A stretch of DNA of 64,000 nt from SZUA-309 sp965233675. Lineage in GTDB: Bacteria > Pseudomonadota > Gammaproteobacteria > Pseudomonadales > Azotimanducaceae. The stretch spans positions 3,472,001-3,536,000 of the forward strand of contig OZ247498.1 of assembly GCA_965233675.1 (NCBI GenBank). Reading direction: 5' to 3'. This document shows, in pieces, positions 42,733 through 56,196 of the stretch; the stretch's first letter is position 1, and every line of letters begins with the position of its first letter. A program made the position numbers and the translations under genes. The notes under the pieces are model-generated. The model was given only the letters and a program-made list of their open reading frames with translations, was not told the DNA's origin and did no database searches.

Positions 42733-44835
42733 TTAACGCTTGATGATGCTCTCAGCAATGCTGTCCGGCACTTCGTTGTACTTCGCGAACTCCATGGTGT
42801 AGTTCGCACGACCCTGAGTCGCTGAACGAAGGTCCGTGGAGTAGCCGAACATCTCGGAGAGCGGCACGTCAGCGCGGACGATCTTGCCGGCCGGATTCTC
42901 ATCCATGCCCGCGATCATGCCACGCCGTCGGTTCAGGTCACCGACCACGTCACCCATGTATTCCTCAGGCGTCACAACTTCAACGCTCATGATCGGTTCC
43001 AGCAGCACGGGCTTCGCATTCAGCGCACCCTCTTTCAGGGCCATGGAACCGGCGATCTTGAACGCCATTTCCGAGGAGTCCACCTCGTGGAATGAGCCGT
43101 CATGCAGCGTCGCCTTCACGCCGATCAGCGGGTAACCGGCGAGCACGCCGTTCTGCATCTGCTCCTGGATACCCTTGTTCACGGCCGGAATGTATTCCCG
43201 CGGCACTACACCACCGACAATCTCATCCACGAATTCGTAGATCTTGGTAGGCTCTTCCTCGTCCACATAGGGCTCGAGCTTCACCCAGACGTGGCCGTAC
43301 TGACCACGTCCACCCGACTGACGGACGAACTTGCCTTCCTGATCCACCGTATCGCGAATGGTCTCGCGGTAGGCCACCTGGGGCTTACCGATATTCGCTT
43401 CCACGCCAAACTCGCGCTTCATCCGGTCGACGATGATATCCAGGTGCAGCTCGCCCATACCGGAAATGATCGTCTGGCCGGACTCTTCATCCGTTTCAAC
43501 CCGGAAGGACGGATCCTCCTGAGCCAGCTTGCCCAGCGCCACACCCATCTTCTCCTGGTCGGGCACCGATTTCGGCTCCACGGCAACGGAGATCACCGGT
43601 TCCGGGAACTCCATGCGCTCCAGGGTGATGATCGAATCCTGAGCACAGAGCGTGTCACCCGTGGTCACATCCTTCAGGCCGATGGCGGCGGCGATGTCAC
43701 CGGCGCGCACTTCCTTGATCTCGTTGCGGTCGTTGGAGTGCATCTGCACCATCCGGCCGACCCGCTCACGCTTGCCCTTGACCGGGTTGTACACCTGGTC
43801 TCCAGAGCTGAGCACACCCGAGTAGACGCGGAAAAATGTCAGCGTACCCACGAACGGGTCCGTGGCGATCTTGAAGGCTAGCGCTGAAAACGGCGCATCG
43901 TCATCCGCGCTCCGGGTATCCACCGTCTCGTCGTCCTCGAGGATGCCCTCGATCGGCTTCACTTCGGTTGGCGCCGGCATGTATTCGATCACGCCGTCGA
44001 GCATGGCCTGCACGCCCTTGTTCTTGAACGCCGAACCACACATGGCCAGGACGATCTCATTGTTCAGGGTGCGGATGCGCAGTCCCTGCTTGATTTCGTC
44101 TTCGGTCAGCTCGCCGTCTTCGAGATACTTCTCCATGAGCTCTTCGTTGGCTTCGGCCGCGTTCTCGACCATCTGCTCACGCCAGTGCTCGGCATCGGCC
44201 TGCATGTCTTCCGGAATGTCCGCCAGATCATAGGTGAGCCCCTGGTCTTCCTCGTTCCAGAGAATGGCTTTCATCCGAATGAGATCCACAACGCCCTTGA
44301 AGTTCTCTTCCGCGCCGATATTCAGCTGGATCGGCACAGGATTCGCACCCAGCCGATCCTTGATCTGTTCGACCACGCGCAGGAAGTCAGCGCCAGCCCG
44401 GTCCATCTTGTTGACGAAGACCATACGCGGGACTTCATACCGGTTGGCCTGACGCCAGACCGTCTCGGACTGCGGCTCTACACCGGAGGTGCCACAGAAT
44501 ACGACGACCGCTCCGTCGAGCACCCGCAGAGAACGCTCCACCTCGATGGTGAAGTCAACGTGTCCGGGGGTGTCGATGATGTTGATGCGGTGTTCATCGA
44601 ACTGCTGGTCCATGCCCTTCCAGAAACAGGTGGTCGCAGCCGAGGTGATCGTGATGCCACGCTCCTGCTCCTGCTCCATCCAGTCCATGGTGGCCGCACC
44701 GTCGTGCACCTCACCGATCTTGTGAGAAAGGCCGGTGTAGAAAAGCACCCGCTCCGTGGTCGTGGTCTTACCGGCATCCACGTGAGCCACGATACCGATG
44801 TTGCGGTAACGGGATAGGGGGGTTTTACGAGCCAT
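42733..44835 (-). CDS. fusA: Elongation factor G
   Basis: 700-residue translocase GTPase. A-H-V-D-A-G-K-T-T-T (P-loop, about 17-26), D-T-P-G-H-V-D-F and N-K-M-D-R-A-G are present, followed by domains II-V including the R-E-T-I-R segment of domain IV. 24 nt after rpsG in the str operon. Confidence 0.98.
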   Translation of the reverse strand: MARKTPLSRYRNIGIVAHVDAGKTTTTERVLFYTGLSHKIGEVHDGAATMDWMEQEQERGITITSAATTCFWKGMDQQFDEHRINIIDTPGHVDFTIEVERSLRVLDGAVVVFCGTSGVEPQSETVWRQANRYEVPRMVFVNKMDRAGADFLRVVEQIKDRLGANPVPIQLNIGAEENFKGVVDLIRMKAILWNEEDQGLTYDLADIPEDMQADAEHWREQMVENAAEANEELMEKYLEDGELTEDEIKQGLRIRTLNNEIVLAMCGSAFKNKGVQAMLDGVIEYMPAPTEVKPIEGILEDDETVDTRSADDDAPFSALAFKIATDPFVGTLTFFRVYSGVLSSGDQVYNPVKGKRERVGRMVQMHSNDRNEIKEVRAGDIAAAIGLKDVTTGDTLCAQDSIITLERMEFPEPVISVAVEPKSVPDQEKMGVALGKLAQEDPSFRVETDEESGQTIISGMGELHLDIIVDRMKREFGVEANIGKPQVAYRETIRDTVDQEGKFVRQSGGRGQYGHVWVKLEPYVDEEEPTKIYEFVDEIVGGVVPREYIPAVNKGIQEQMQNGVLAGYPLIGVKATLHDGSFHEVDSSEMAFKIAGSMALKEGALNAKPVLLEPIMSVEVVTPEEYMGDVVGDLNRRRGMIAGMDENPAGKIVRADVPLSEMFGYSTDLRSATQGRANYTMEFAKYNEVPDSIAESIIKR

Positions 44836-44859
44836 GATGCTCTCCGTAAAAGTTGATAC

Positions 44860-45330
44860 TTAGAACCGGTAGTGAGAGAAAGCCTTGTTGGCTTCTGCCA
44901 TGCGGTGGGTGTCTTCGCGCTTCTTGACCGCGCTGCCCCGACCATCCGCTGCATCCATCAACTCACCTGCCAGGCGGGCGGCCATGGACTTCTCGCCGCG
45001 ATTACGGGCGCTGTCCACCAGCCAGCGCATGGCCAGGGCCTGACGCCGGGAAGGACGGACCTCTACCGGCACCTGATAAGTGGCGCCACCCACACGACGG
45101 GACTTCACTTCGACGAAGGGAGCAACGGCTTCCAGGGCCTTTTCGAAAATCTCGACGGGATCCGGATTGTTGCGCTCTTCGATCCGGGTGAGGGCACCGT
45201 AAACGATCCGTTCGGCAACGGCTTTTTTACCGCTGACCATCACGTGGTTGATGAACTTGGCCACGGTCTGATTGTGATATTTCGGATCAGGAAGGATTTC
45301 GCGCTTGGCGATGACTCTACGTCTTGGCAT
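44860..45330 (-). CDS. rpsG: 30S ribosomal protein S7
   Basis: 156-residue primary binder that nucleates the 30S head; in E. coli it represses the str operon at the rpsL-rpsG junction. ATG 45330 gives M-P-R-R-R-V-I-A-K-R. V-R-P-S-R-R-Q-A-L-A-M-R-W near 90-102 is diagnostic. The 208-nt spacer from rpsL is long enough for such regulation. Confidence 0.98.
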   Translation of the reverse strand: MPRRRVIAKREILPDPKYHNQTVAKFINHVMVSGKKAVAERIVYGALTRIEERNNPDPVEIFEKALEAVAPFVEVKSRRVGGATYQVPVEVRPSRRQALAMRWLVDSARNRGEKSMAARLAGELMDAADGRGSAVKKREDTHRMAEANKAFSHYRF

Positions 45331-45538
45331 GGGTTTCTCCTTTGCTTCAGGTAGTCCCGGCACGGATGCGGCCGGGCCTTACTGGAGGGGTATCGCCTGT
45401 GGCGGCACCTAGGGGAGATCAGCGCCTGCCGATCTCCTCACTCGCAATGTTTGTTCTAAAGCGTTCTGGGTGATGGATTCTCGTGTCTGTCTGTTACAGC
45501 CCTGTTGGGCTTAGCCCGCAATCATGGCGGTCAGAGGC

Positions 45539-45910
45539 TTACTTCGGTCGCTTGGCGCCGTATTTGGAACGCCCCTGACGGCGATCGGATACACCGGAGG
45601 TATCCAGGGTGCCGCGGATGGTGTGGTAACGCACACCAGGCAGGTCTTTGACTCGACCGCCACGGATGAGCACGACCGAGTGCTCCTGCAGGTTATGGCC
45701 CTCACCACCGATATAGGAGGTGACTTCATAACCGTTGGTCAGCCGCACACGACAGACTTTCCGCAGCGCCGAGTTCGGCTTCTTCGGTGTGGTCGTGTAG
45801 ACGCGGGTGCAGACACCACGCTTCTGCGGGCTGCCCTGCAGCGCCGGAACGATGCTTTTCTCGGCCTTGCGCTTACGCGGCTTGCGGATCAGCTGGCTAA
45901 TGGTCGCCAA
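45539..45910 (-). CDS. rpsL: 30S ribosomal protein S12
   Basis: 123-residue decoding-centre protein. The T-P-K-K-P-N-S block around Lys43 is the wild-type, streptomycin-sensitive form (no Arg substitution), and the R-G-G-R-V-K-D-L-P-G-V-R-Y segment is intact. The TTG start (45910), preceded by GGAG and 8 nt, gives M-A-T-I-S-Q-L-I-R-K-P-R; the only other in-frame start, GTG six codons earlier, would include the Shine-Dalgarno. Confidence 0.97.
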   Translation of the reverse strand: MATISQLIRKPRKRKAEKSIVPALQGSPQKRGVCTRVYTTTPKKPNSALRKVCRVRLTNGYEVTSYIGGEGHNLQEHSVVLIRGGRVKDLPGVRYHTIRGTLDTSGVSDRRQGRSKYGAKRPK

Positions 45911-45923
45911 TTTTTTTTCTCCG

Positions 45924-45981
45924 GGCACGCTCTGAGTTCGATCAACTTGCGTTACTACGACGCTTCAGAACTGGTGTGCCG
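45924..45981 (-). repeat. Structured intergenic repeat, copy B (upstream of rpsL)
   Basis: GGCACGCTC (45924-45932) and GACGCTTCAG (start 45959) with a 35-nt offset, ending CTGGTGTGCCG, just upstream of the rpsL Shine-Dalgarno. The transcribed strand nests GGCAC/GTGCC, AGTTC/GAACT and GCGT/ACGC. It shares about 22 continuous bases with copy A. Confidence 0.75.
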
Positions 45982-46138
45982 TTTGGTTAACGGTCGAGGC
46001 CTTCTCCGGCCCCAATAACTTCTTATACTTCAATCGGTTAGCTGTCGGACAGCTGCTCCAGCTCCGCATCTGGCGGAGGCGAGCAGCTTGCCGTTCCGGG
46101 CCACGGCCCGAAAAGAGCGCGGGATTCTAATCGCCAAC

Positions 46139-46165
46139 CCCCCTGAAATCAACGAAATCAGGGGG
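46139..46165 (-). other. Hairpin downstream of rpoC
   Basis: CCCCCTGA (46139-46146) pairs with TCAGGGGG (46158-46165), an 8-bp stem with an 11-nt loop, 28 nt past the rpoC stop. Only TT follows on the transcribed strand, so termination efficiency is doubtful; it may be a partial terminator between the rif and str operons. A second GC stem (CGGGCC/GGCCCG) lies near 46098-46111. Confidence 0.45.
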
Positions 46166-46193
46166 CTGGTGACAATCAGAGATGCCTGCCGCT

Positions 46194-50408
<4,215 letters not shown>

Positions 50409-50466
50409 GATCTCTCCTCCACCTTGGATTTGAGTAGCAGTTCTCTATTGATGCTCGCTAATCCCT

Positions 50467-53400
50467 TCATTCCGCCTCCAGTTCGATGTCGATACCAAGG
50501 CTGCGGATTTCCTTCACGAGTACGTTGAAGGACTCCGGCATGCCCGGCTCCATCTTGAAGTCGCCGTCCACGATGTTTTTGTACATCTTGGTCCGGCCAC
50601 TCACGTCATCCGATTTCACCGTCAGCATTTCCTGCAGGGTGTAGGCGGCGCCATAGGCTTCCAGGGCCCAGACCTCCATCTCACCGAAGCGCTGACCGCC
50701 AAACTGCGCCTTACCGCCCAGCGGCTGCTGGGTAACCAGGCTGTAGGAGCCGGTGGAGCGGGCGTGCATCTTGTCATCAACCAGGTGGTTGAGCTTCAAC
50801 ATGTACATGTAGCCCACAGTCACCTGCCGGTCGAACTGATCGCCCGTCCGGCCGTCCCAGAGTGTGGTCTGACCGGAGCTCGGCAGCCCCGCCAGGTCCA
50901 GCATCTTCTTGATCTCGGCTTCGGAAGCGCCATCGAATACCTGAGTTGCCATGGGGACACCGCTCACCAGATTGCGAGCCATCTCCAGGATCTCGTCATC
51001 CTTGAACGACTTCAGGTCTTCCTTCGCTTCGCCTTCAGTGGTGTTGTAAACCCGCTCCAGATACTCACGGATCTCGGCGACCTTGTTCTGCTGCTCGAGC
51101 ATGCGGCCGATATTCTCGCCGATACCCTTGGCAGCCCAGCCGAGGTGCGTTTCAAGCACCTGACCCACGTTCATACGCGATGGCACACCGAGCGGATTCA
51201 GGACGATGTCTACCGGCTCGCCATGCTCGTCGAACGGCATGTCTTCCACCGGCATGATGACCGAGATCACACCTTTGTTACCGTGCCGTCCGGCCATTTT
51301 GTCACCAGGCTGGATGCGACGCTTGATCGCCAGGTAAACCTTGACGATCTTGAGCACACCCGGCGCCAGGTCGTCACCGGTTTCGAGCTTCTGACGCTTA
51401 TCGGCGTAGACGGCGTCCAGGCTGTCCTTGCGCTCGGCAAGCTGCGCCTCAGAGGCCTCGAGCATGGCATTCAGGTCATCATCCGACATACGGATCTTGA
51501 ACCAGTCATCCCGCTCGAGTTCGGCCAGGTATGCCTCATCGATGGTCAGCCCCTTGGACTGGCCCGGTGCGCTGGCGGCTTTCTGGCCGAGCAGTGCCCG
51601 TTGCAGACGCTCGTAGGTGGCTTCCTCGACAATCCGATACTCGTCGTCCAGGTCCTTTCGGATCTGTGCGAGCTGGGAACGTTCGATGTCCTTGGCCCGC
51701 TGGTCTTTCTCCACGCCATCGCGGGTGAAAACCTGCACGTCGATGACCGTGCCCTTGACGCTGGTCGGAACCCGGAGAGAGGTGTCTTTCACATCGGACG
51801 CCTTCTCACCGAAGATCGCACGCAGCAGCTTCTCTTCCGGCGTGAGCTGGGTTTCCCCCTTCGGCGTCACTTTGCCGACCAGGATGTCGCCGGCGCCCAC
51901 TTCCGCACCGATGTAGACAATGCCGGACTCGTCCAGCTTGGACAGCGCCCCTTCACCCACATTCGGGATATCGCAGGTCACTTCTTCCGGGCCGAGCTTG
52001 GTATCGCGGGCGATACAGGTCAGCTCCTGGATGTGGATGCTGGTGAACCGGTCTTCCTGAACCACACGCTCGGAGACCAGGATCGAATCCTCGTAGTTGT
52101 AGCCATTCCAGGGCATGAAGGCGATGCGCATGTTCTGGCCCAGCGCCAGTTCGCCCAGATCACAGGAGGGTCCATCAGCCAGAATGTCGTTTCTGGCGAT
52201 CACATCTCCCGGGGTCACCAGAGGCCGCTGATTGATGCAGGTGTTCTGGTTGGAGCGGGTGAACTTGGTGAGATTGTAGATATCCACACCCGCTTCACCG
52301 GCTTCGGTTTCCGCATCAGAAACCCGGACCACGATCCGGCCCGCGTCAACGCTGTCGACCACGCCGCCGCGGTTGGCGATCACGCAGACACCGGAGTCAC
52401 GCGCCACGTTCCGCTCCATGCCCGTGCCCACCAGCGGGGTCTGGGCACGCAGGGTCGGCACTGCCTGTCGCTGCATGTTCGATCCCATCAGCGCCCGGTT
52501 GGCGTCGTCGTGCTCGAGGAACGGAATGAGGGATGCAGCAACGGACACCACCTGTTTGGGCGAAACGTCCATGTAATCCACGTTTTCCGCCGCGGTCTTG
52601 GTGAACTCGTTCTGATGACGCACATCCACCAGTTCAGTGGCGAATTCGTTCTTGTCCGTCAACGGCGCAGAGGCCTGCGCGATCACGTACTCCGCTTCGT
52701 CGATCGCGGACAGGTAATCGATCTTGTCGGTCACCTTGCCGTTCTCGACCCGGCGATACGGTGTTTCCAGAAATCCGTATTCGTTGGTCTGGGAATAGGT
52801 GGCCAGCGAGTTGATCAGACCGATGTTCGGACCTTCCGGGGTCTCAATCGGACACACCCGACCGTAGTGCGTGGGGTGCACGTCCCGAACTTCGAAGCCG
52901 GCCCGCTCACGGGTCAGGCCACCCGGACCGAGCGCAGACACGCGGCGCTTGTGAGTCACCTCGGAGAGCGGGTTGTTCTGGTCCATGAACTGAGACAGCT
53001 GGCTGGACCCGAAGAATTCCTTGATCGCCGCAGCAACCGGTTTGGCGTTGATCATGTCCTGAGGCATGAGCCCTTCGGACTCGGCCAGAGACAGACGCTC
53101 CTTGACCGCCCGCTCTACCCGGATCACACCGACCCGGAAAGCGTTCTCGGACATTTCGCCCACGGAACGTACCCGGCGGTTACCGAGGTGGTCGATGTCG
53201 TCCACCGCTCCGTTACCGTTGCGGATATCGATCAGCGTCTTCAGAACATCGATGATGTCTTCCCGACCCAGGATCCCTTCACCCACGATGTCTTCCCGGC
53301 CAAGACGGCGGTTGAATTTCATCCGGCCGACGGCAGAGAGGTCGTACCGCTCCGTGGAGAAGAACAGATTGGTGAACAGATTCTCGGCCGCTTCCTTGGT

Positions 53401-54543
53401 CGGCGGCTCACCCGGACGCATCATCCGGTAGATTTCCACCAGCGCTTCCAGCTTGTTGGTGGTGGAATCAATGCGCAGAGTGTCGGAGATGTACGGGCCC
53501 TGATCGAGATCATTGGTGTAGATCGTCTCGATCTCTTTGACACCGGCCTCGAGCAGCTGATCCAGAATCTCCTCGGTGATGATCGAGTTGCACGGCAGGA
53601 TGATCTCGCCGCTTTCCTCGTCCACCAGATCCCGTGACGTCACGCGCTCGAGCATGTATTCACGAGGCACGTCCAGACGCTTGATGCCCGACTCTTCCAG
53701 CAGCCGTACGTGGCGGGCGGTAATCCGCCGGCCCACTTCGACCATGATGTTGCCGTCTTTGTCTTTGATATCGAAAGAGGCCACGTCTCCGCGCATGCGC
53801 TCGGCACGCAGGTCGACCGAGAAACCGTCTTTCTTCACATGGAAGACGTTCTTTTCGAAGAACATCTCGAGAATTTCTTCCGACGTGTACTCAAGCGCCC
53901 GCAGAATAATCGTGGCGGGGAGCTTGCGGCGACGGTCGATCCGAACGAAAACGCAGTCCTTCGGGTCGAACTCGAAATCGAGCCAGGAACCACGGTAGGG
54001 GATCACCCGGGCGGAGTAGAGCAACTTGCCGGAGGAGTGGGTCTTACCACGGTCGTGGTCGAAAAATACGCCCGGAGAACGGTGCAGCTGAGAAACGACG
54101 ACCCGCTCGGTGCCGTTGATCACGAAGGTGCCGTTTTCCGTCATGAGCGGAATCTCGCCCATGTAGACTTCCTGCTCCTTCACATCCTTGACCGCCTTGT
54201 TGGACGATTCCTTGTCGTAGATGATCAGGCGGACTTTGACTCGCAGCGGTGCGGCATAGGTGATGCCGCGGAGCACACACTCTTTGACGTCGAACGCAGG
54301 CTCGCCGAGGCGATACTCCACGTACTCGAGTGCAGCACTCCCGGAATAACTGACAATAGGGAACACCGACCGGAACGCGGCGTGCAGCCCGATCTCTTCG
54401 CGTTCTTTCGGCGCCAGATCCAGCTGCAGAAACTTGTCGTAAGAATCCACCTGGATCGAGAGAAGATAAGGCAACTCCATCACCCCGGGGAGTTTCCCGA
54501 AGTCCTTTCGTATGCGTTTCTTCTCAGTAAAGCTGTAAGCCAT
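50467..54543 (-). CDS. rpoB: RNA polymerase subunit beta
   Basis: 1358-residue subunit. Start ATG 54543 gives M-A-Y-S-F-T-E-K-K-R-I-R-K-D-F. The rifampicin pocket reads S-S-Q-L-S-Q-F-M-D-Q-N-N-P-L-S-E-V-T-H-K-R-R-V-S-A-L, with the usual sensitive-type residues, and the C-terminal clamp block G-E-M-E-V-W-A-L-E-A-Y-G-A-A is intact. Confidence 0.98.
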   Translation of the reverse strand: MAYSFTEKKRIRKDFGKLPGVMELPYLLSIQVDSYDKFLQLDLAPKEREEIGLHAAFRSVFPIVSYSGSAALEYVEYRLGEPAFDVKECVLRGITYAAPLRVKVRLIIYDKESSNKAVKDVKEQEVYMGEIPLMTENGTFVINGTERVVVSQLHRSPGVFFDHDRGKTHSSGKLLYSARVIPYRGSWLDFEFDPKDCVFVRIDRRRKLPATIILRALEYTSEEILEMFFEKNVFHVKKDGFSVDLRAERMRGDVASFDIKDKDGNIMVEVGRRITARHVRLLEESGIKRLDVPREYMLERVTSRDLVDEESGEIILPCNSIITEEILDQLLEAGVKEIETIYTNDLDQGPYISDTLRIDSTTNKLEALVEIYRMMRPGEPPTKEAAENLFTNLFFSTERYDLSAVGRMKFNRRLGREDIVGEGILGREDIIDVLKTLIDIRNGNGAVDDIDHLGNRRVRSVGEMSENAFRVGVIRVERAVKERLSLAESEGLMPQDMINAKPVAAAIKEFFGSSQLSQFMDQNNPLSEVTHKRRVSALGPGGLTRERAGFEVRDVHPTHYGRVCPIETPEGPNIGLINSLATYSQTNEYGFLETPYRRVENGKVTDKIDYLSAIDEAEYVIAQASAPLTDKNEFATELVDVRHQNEFTKTAAENVDYMDVSPKQVVSVAASLIPFLEHDDANRALMGSNMQRQAVPTLRAQTPLVGTGMERNVARDSGVCVIANRGGVVDSVDAGRIVVRVSDAETEAGEAGVDIYNLTKFTRSNQNTCINQRPLVTPGDVIARNDILADGPSCDLGELALGQNMRIAFMPWNGYNYEDSILVSERVVQEDRFTSIHIQELTCIARDTKLGPEEVTCDIPNVGEGALSKLDESGIVYIGAEVGAGDILVGKVTPKGETQLTPEEKLLRAIFGEKASDVKDTSLRVPTSVKGTVIDVQVFTRDGVEKDQRAKDIERSQLAQIRKDLDDEYRIVEEATYERLQRALLGQKAASAPGQSKGLTIDEAYLAELERDDWFKIRMSDDDLNAMLEASEAQLAERKDSLDAVYADKRQKLETGDDLAPGVLKIVKVYLAIKRRIQPGDKMAGRHGNKGVISVIMPVEDMPFDEHGEPVDIVLNPLGVPSRMNVGQVLETHLGWAAKGIGENIGRMLEQQNKVAEIREYLERVYNTTEGEAKEDLKSFKDDEILEMARNLVSGVPMATQVFDGASEAEIKKMLDLAGLPSSGQTTLWDGRTGDQFDRQVTVGYMYMLKLNHLVDDKMHARSTGSYSLVTQQPLGGKAQFGGQRFGEMEVWALEAYGAAYTLQEMLTVKSDDVSGRTKMYKNIVDGDFKMEPGMPESFNVLVKEIRSLGIDIELEAE

Positions 54544-54846
54544 TCGAATCTCCTGCGCTTGGCGAGCCAGCCGTAGCCTCCTGTCGATCCCCGGGGTCAA
54601 TGCCTCATCGGGGTGCGTACAGTGGCGCCGGCACGTTTATTTCATTTCCTGCGCTCATGAATCATCTGCGTTCTCTCTCCGATCCTCAGATCGGGCGATC
54701 GAAATCAGACATTCGCCGATCGGTTTCCCGATCCTTCAAAGGAGCCACCCTTCCCCAAGTCGGCTCCAACGACGAAAGGCCAGAGCCTCGCAGCGCGAAC
54801 GCCACGAGGTTCCAGCCAGTCGTCTGAACTCAAGACCAAAATCTGG
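54544..54846 (-). promoter_or_regulatory. rplL-rpoB intergenic region with tandem hairpins
   Basis: A 303-bp spacer with no gene. On the transcribed strand: GGAGCC/GGCTCC followed by TTT (54741-54767), then GATCGG/CCGATC with a GAAA tetraloop (54718-54733) and CCGATC/GATCGG with a TGAG loop (54679-54694). E. coli has an attenuator and an RNase III site at this position; these hairpins are plausible counterparts. Confidence 0.5.
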
Positions 54847-55227
54847 CTACTTGAGCTCAACCTGTGCGCCAGCTTCTTCGAGCTGCTTTTTGAAGTCTTC
54901 TGCTTCGTCTTTGGTCGCACCTTCTTTGATGGGAGACGGCGCTTCGTCAACGAGAGCCTTGGCTTCCTTGAGGCCGAGACCCGTGATCGCGCGTACAGCC
55001 TTGATCACGTTGACTTTCTTGTCGCCTGCAGCATTGAGGATGACGTCGAACTCATCCTTCTCTTCTGCGGCTTCGCCACCCGCGTCGCCTGCTGCTGCAG
55101 GTGCTGCGGCAACGGCTGCAGCTGCGGATACGCCGAACTTGTCTTCCATGGATTGAACGAGTTCAACCACTTCCATAACGCTCATCTCAGCGATGGCGTT
55201 CAAAATGTCGTCTTTGGACAGTGCCAT
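54847..55227 (-). CDS. rplL: 50S ribosomal protein L7/L12
   Basis: 126-residue stalk protein. N-terminal dimerization helices (M-A-L-S-K-D-D-I-L-N-A-I-A), an Ala-rich hinge (about 36-52) and the C-terminal factor-binding domain (G-L-K-E-A-K-A-L-V-D-E-A-P). ATG 55227 was chosen over the TTG two codons upstream because AGGAG spacing is better. 48 nt after rplJ. Confidence 0.98.
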   Translation of the reverse strand: MALSKDDILNAIAEMSVMEVVELVQSMEDKFGVSAAAAVAAAPAAAGDAGGEAAEEKDEFDVILNAAGDKKVNVIKAVRAITGLGLKEAKALVDEAPSPIKEGATKDEAEDFKKQLEEAGAQVELK

Positions 55228-55275
55228 TTTCAAATTTCTCCTAAGCGCTCTTTACGAGCCTTATCTGTTACCTGC

Positions 55276-55806
55276 TTATTCAGAATCCTGCTTCTGATCA
55301 CGAATTGCGGCTACGGTCCGAACCAGCTTGCCGGGCACCTCGTTCATGGTGCGTGCCAGCTTGGTGATCGGCGCCTGCATGACGGCCATGAGGAGGGCAA
55401 TCGCCTCGTCACGAGTCGGCAGCTTGGCTACCCGATCAATGTCGCCCGGGCCAAGGAGCTGTCCACCAATAGAGAGCGCTTTAACTTCGAGCGCATCAAA
55501 TTCTTTGGCGTAGTCCTTAAGCAGCCGTGCGGCAGAGCCCGGATCCTCTTGCGAGAATGCAAACATCGTCGGTCCGATGAGAGTCTCGGTAAGACACTCG
55601 TACTCGGTCCCTTCGATGGCCCGCCTGGCCAGCGTATTGCGGACGACGCGCAGATAGACTCCGGACTCACGTGCCTTCGCACGCATTTCCGTCATCTGAT
55701 CCACGGTCAGACCACGATAATCACTGACCACTGCGGACAGGGCGTTGGTCGCGGCTTCGTTAACCTCGGCAACAATCGCTTGTTTGTCTGCAAGTCTTAA
55801 TGCCAT
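55276..55806 (-). CDS. rplJ: 50S ribosomal protein L10
   Basis: 176-residue stalk base protein that anchors L7/L12 dimers; in E. coli the L10-L12 complex represses its own mRNA. D-Y-R-G-L-T-V and V-V-R-N-T-L-A-R-R-A are family motifs. Preceded by a 390-nt structured leader. Confidence 0.98.
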   Translation of the reverse strand: MALRLADKQAIVAEVNEAATNALSAVVSDYRGLTVDQMTEMRAKARESGVYLRVVRNTLARRAIEGTEYECLTETLIGPTMFAFSQEDPGSAARLLKDYAKEFDALEVKALSIGGQLLGPGDIDRVAKLPTRDEAIALLMAVMQAPITKLARTMNEVPGKLVRTVAAIRDQKQDSE

Positions 55807-56040
55807 GGTTTCTCCTGTATGCCTGCCTTACCGGAAAGCCGGCGCGGTAGACATGGTTCCAATCGGATATCGCCGATATCCATTTTTTACGGCGACCCGA
55901 TCGCGGCACGAATGCACACTCACAGGTAACACCGTCTACACAGGGTATGGCTTTCGCCGTTTTTGAAGCCGATGCCACCTGGTGGCGCTGGCTCCCTGTG
56001 GTTTTTGACGGCACCGGAGGGATTAGCCTCCGGCCCTCAA
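55807..56040 (-). promoter_or_regulatory. Probable L10 mRNA leader
   Basis: Noncoding DNA directly upstream of rplJ in the place of the autoregulatory L10 leader. The transcribed strand forms CCGGAGG/CCTCCGG (56014-56033) and a perfect GGATATC/GATATCC hairpin with a 3-nt loop (55865-55881), with other pairable segments between. The assignment rests on position and folding, not on a covariance model. Confidence 0.5.
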
Positions 56041-56046
56041 AACTCT

Positions 56047-56168
56047 TTTTCCGGCACGCTCAGCGACATTGAACCTGTCACTGCGTTGACGCTTCAGCTC
56101 TGCCTCTTTTCTTTCCGGCACGCTCAGCGACATTAAATTTGTCACTGCGTTGACGCTTCAGCTCTGCC
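56047..56168 (-). repeat. Tandem 64-bp structured repeat, copies C1 and C2 (rplA-rplJ)
   Basis: Two near-identical units in direct tandem: GGCACGCTC at 56053 and 56117, GACGCTTCAG at 56088 and 56152. They differ by a few bases in the middle (GAACCT versus AAATTT). The offset between the two words is 35 nt in both, as in copies A and B. Unit C2 can also form AGTGACA/TGTCGCT. Confidence 0.85.
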
Positions 56169-56196
56169 TTCAGACTGTAATTGCAGTATTTCGTTC

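Noticed and set aside
50764..53637. 957-codon open frame on the plus strand opposite rpoB
   Set aside because: Long antisense frames arise here because highly expressed GC-rich genes avoid certain codons. rpoB on the other strand is unmistakable, and the antisense product is His/Arg/Val-rich without known motifs.
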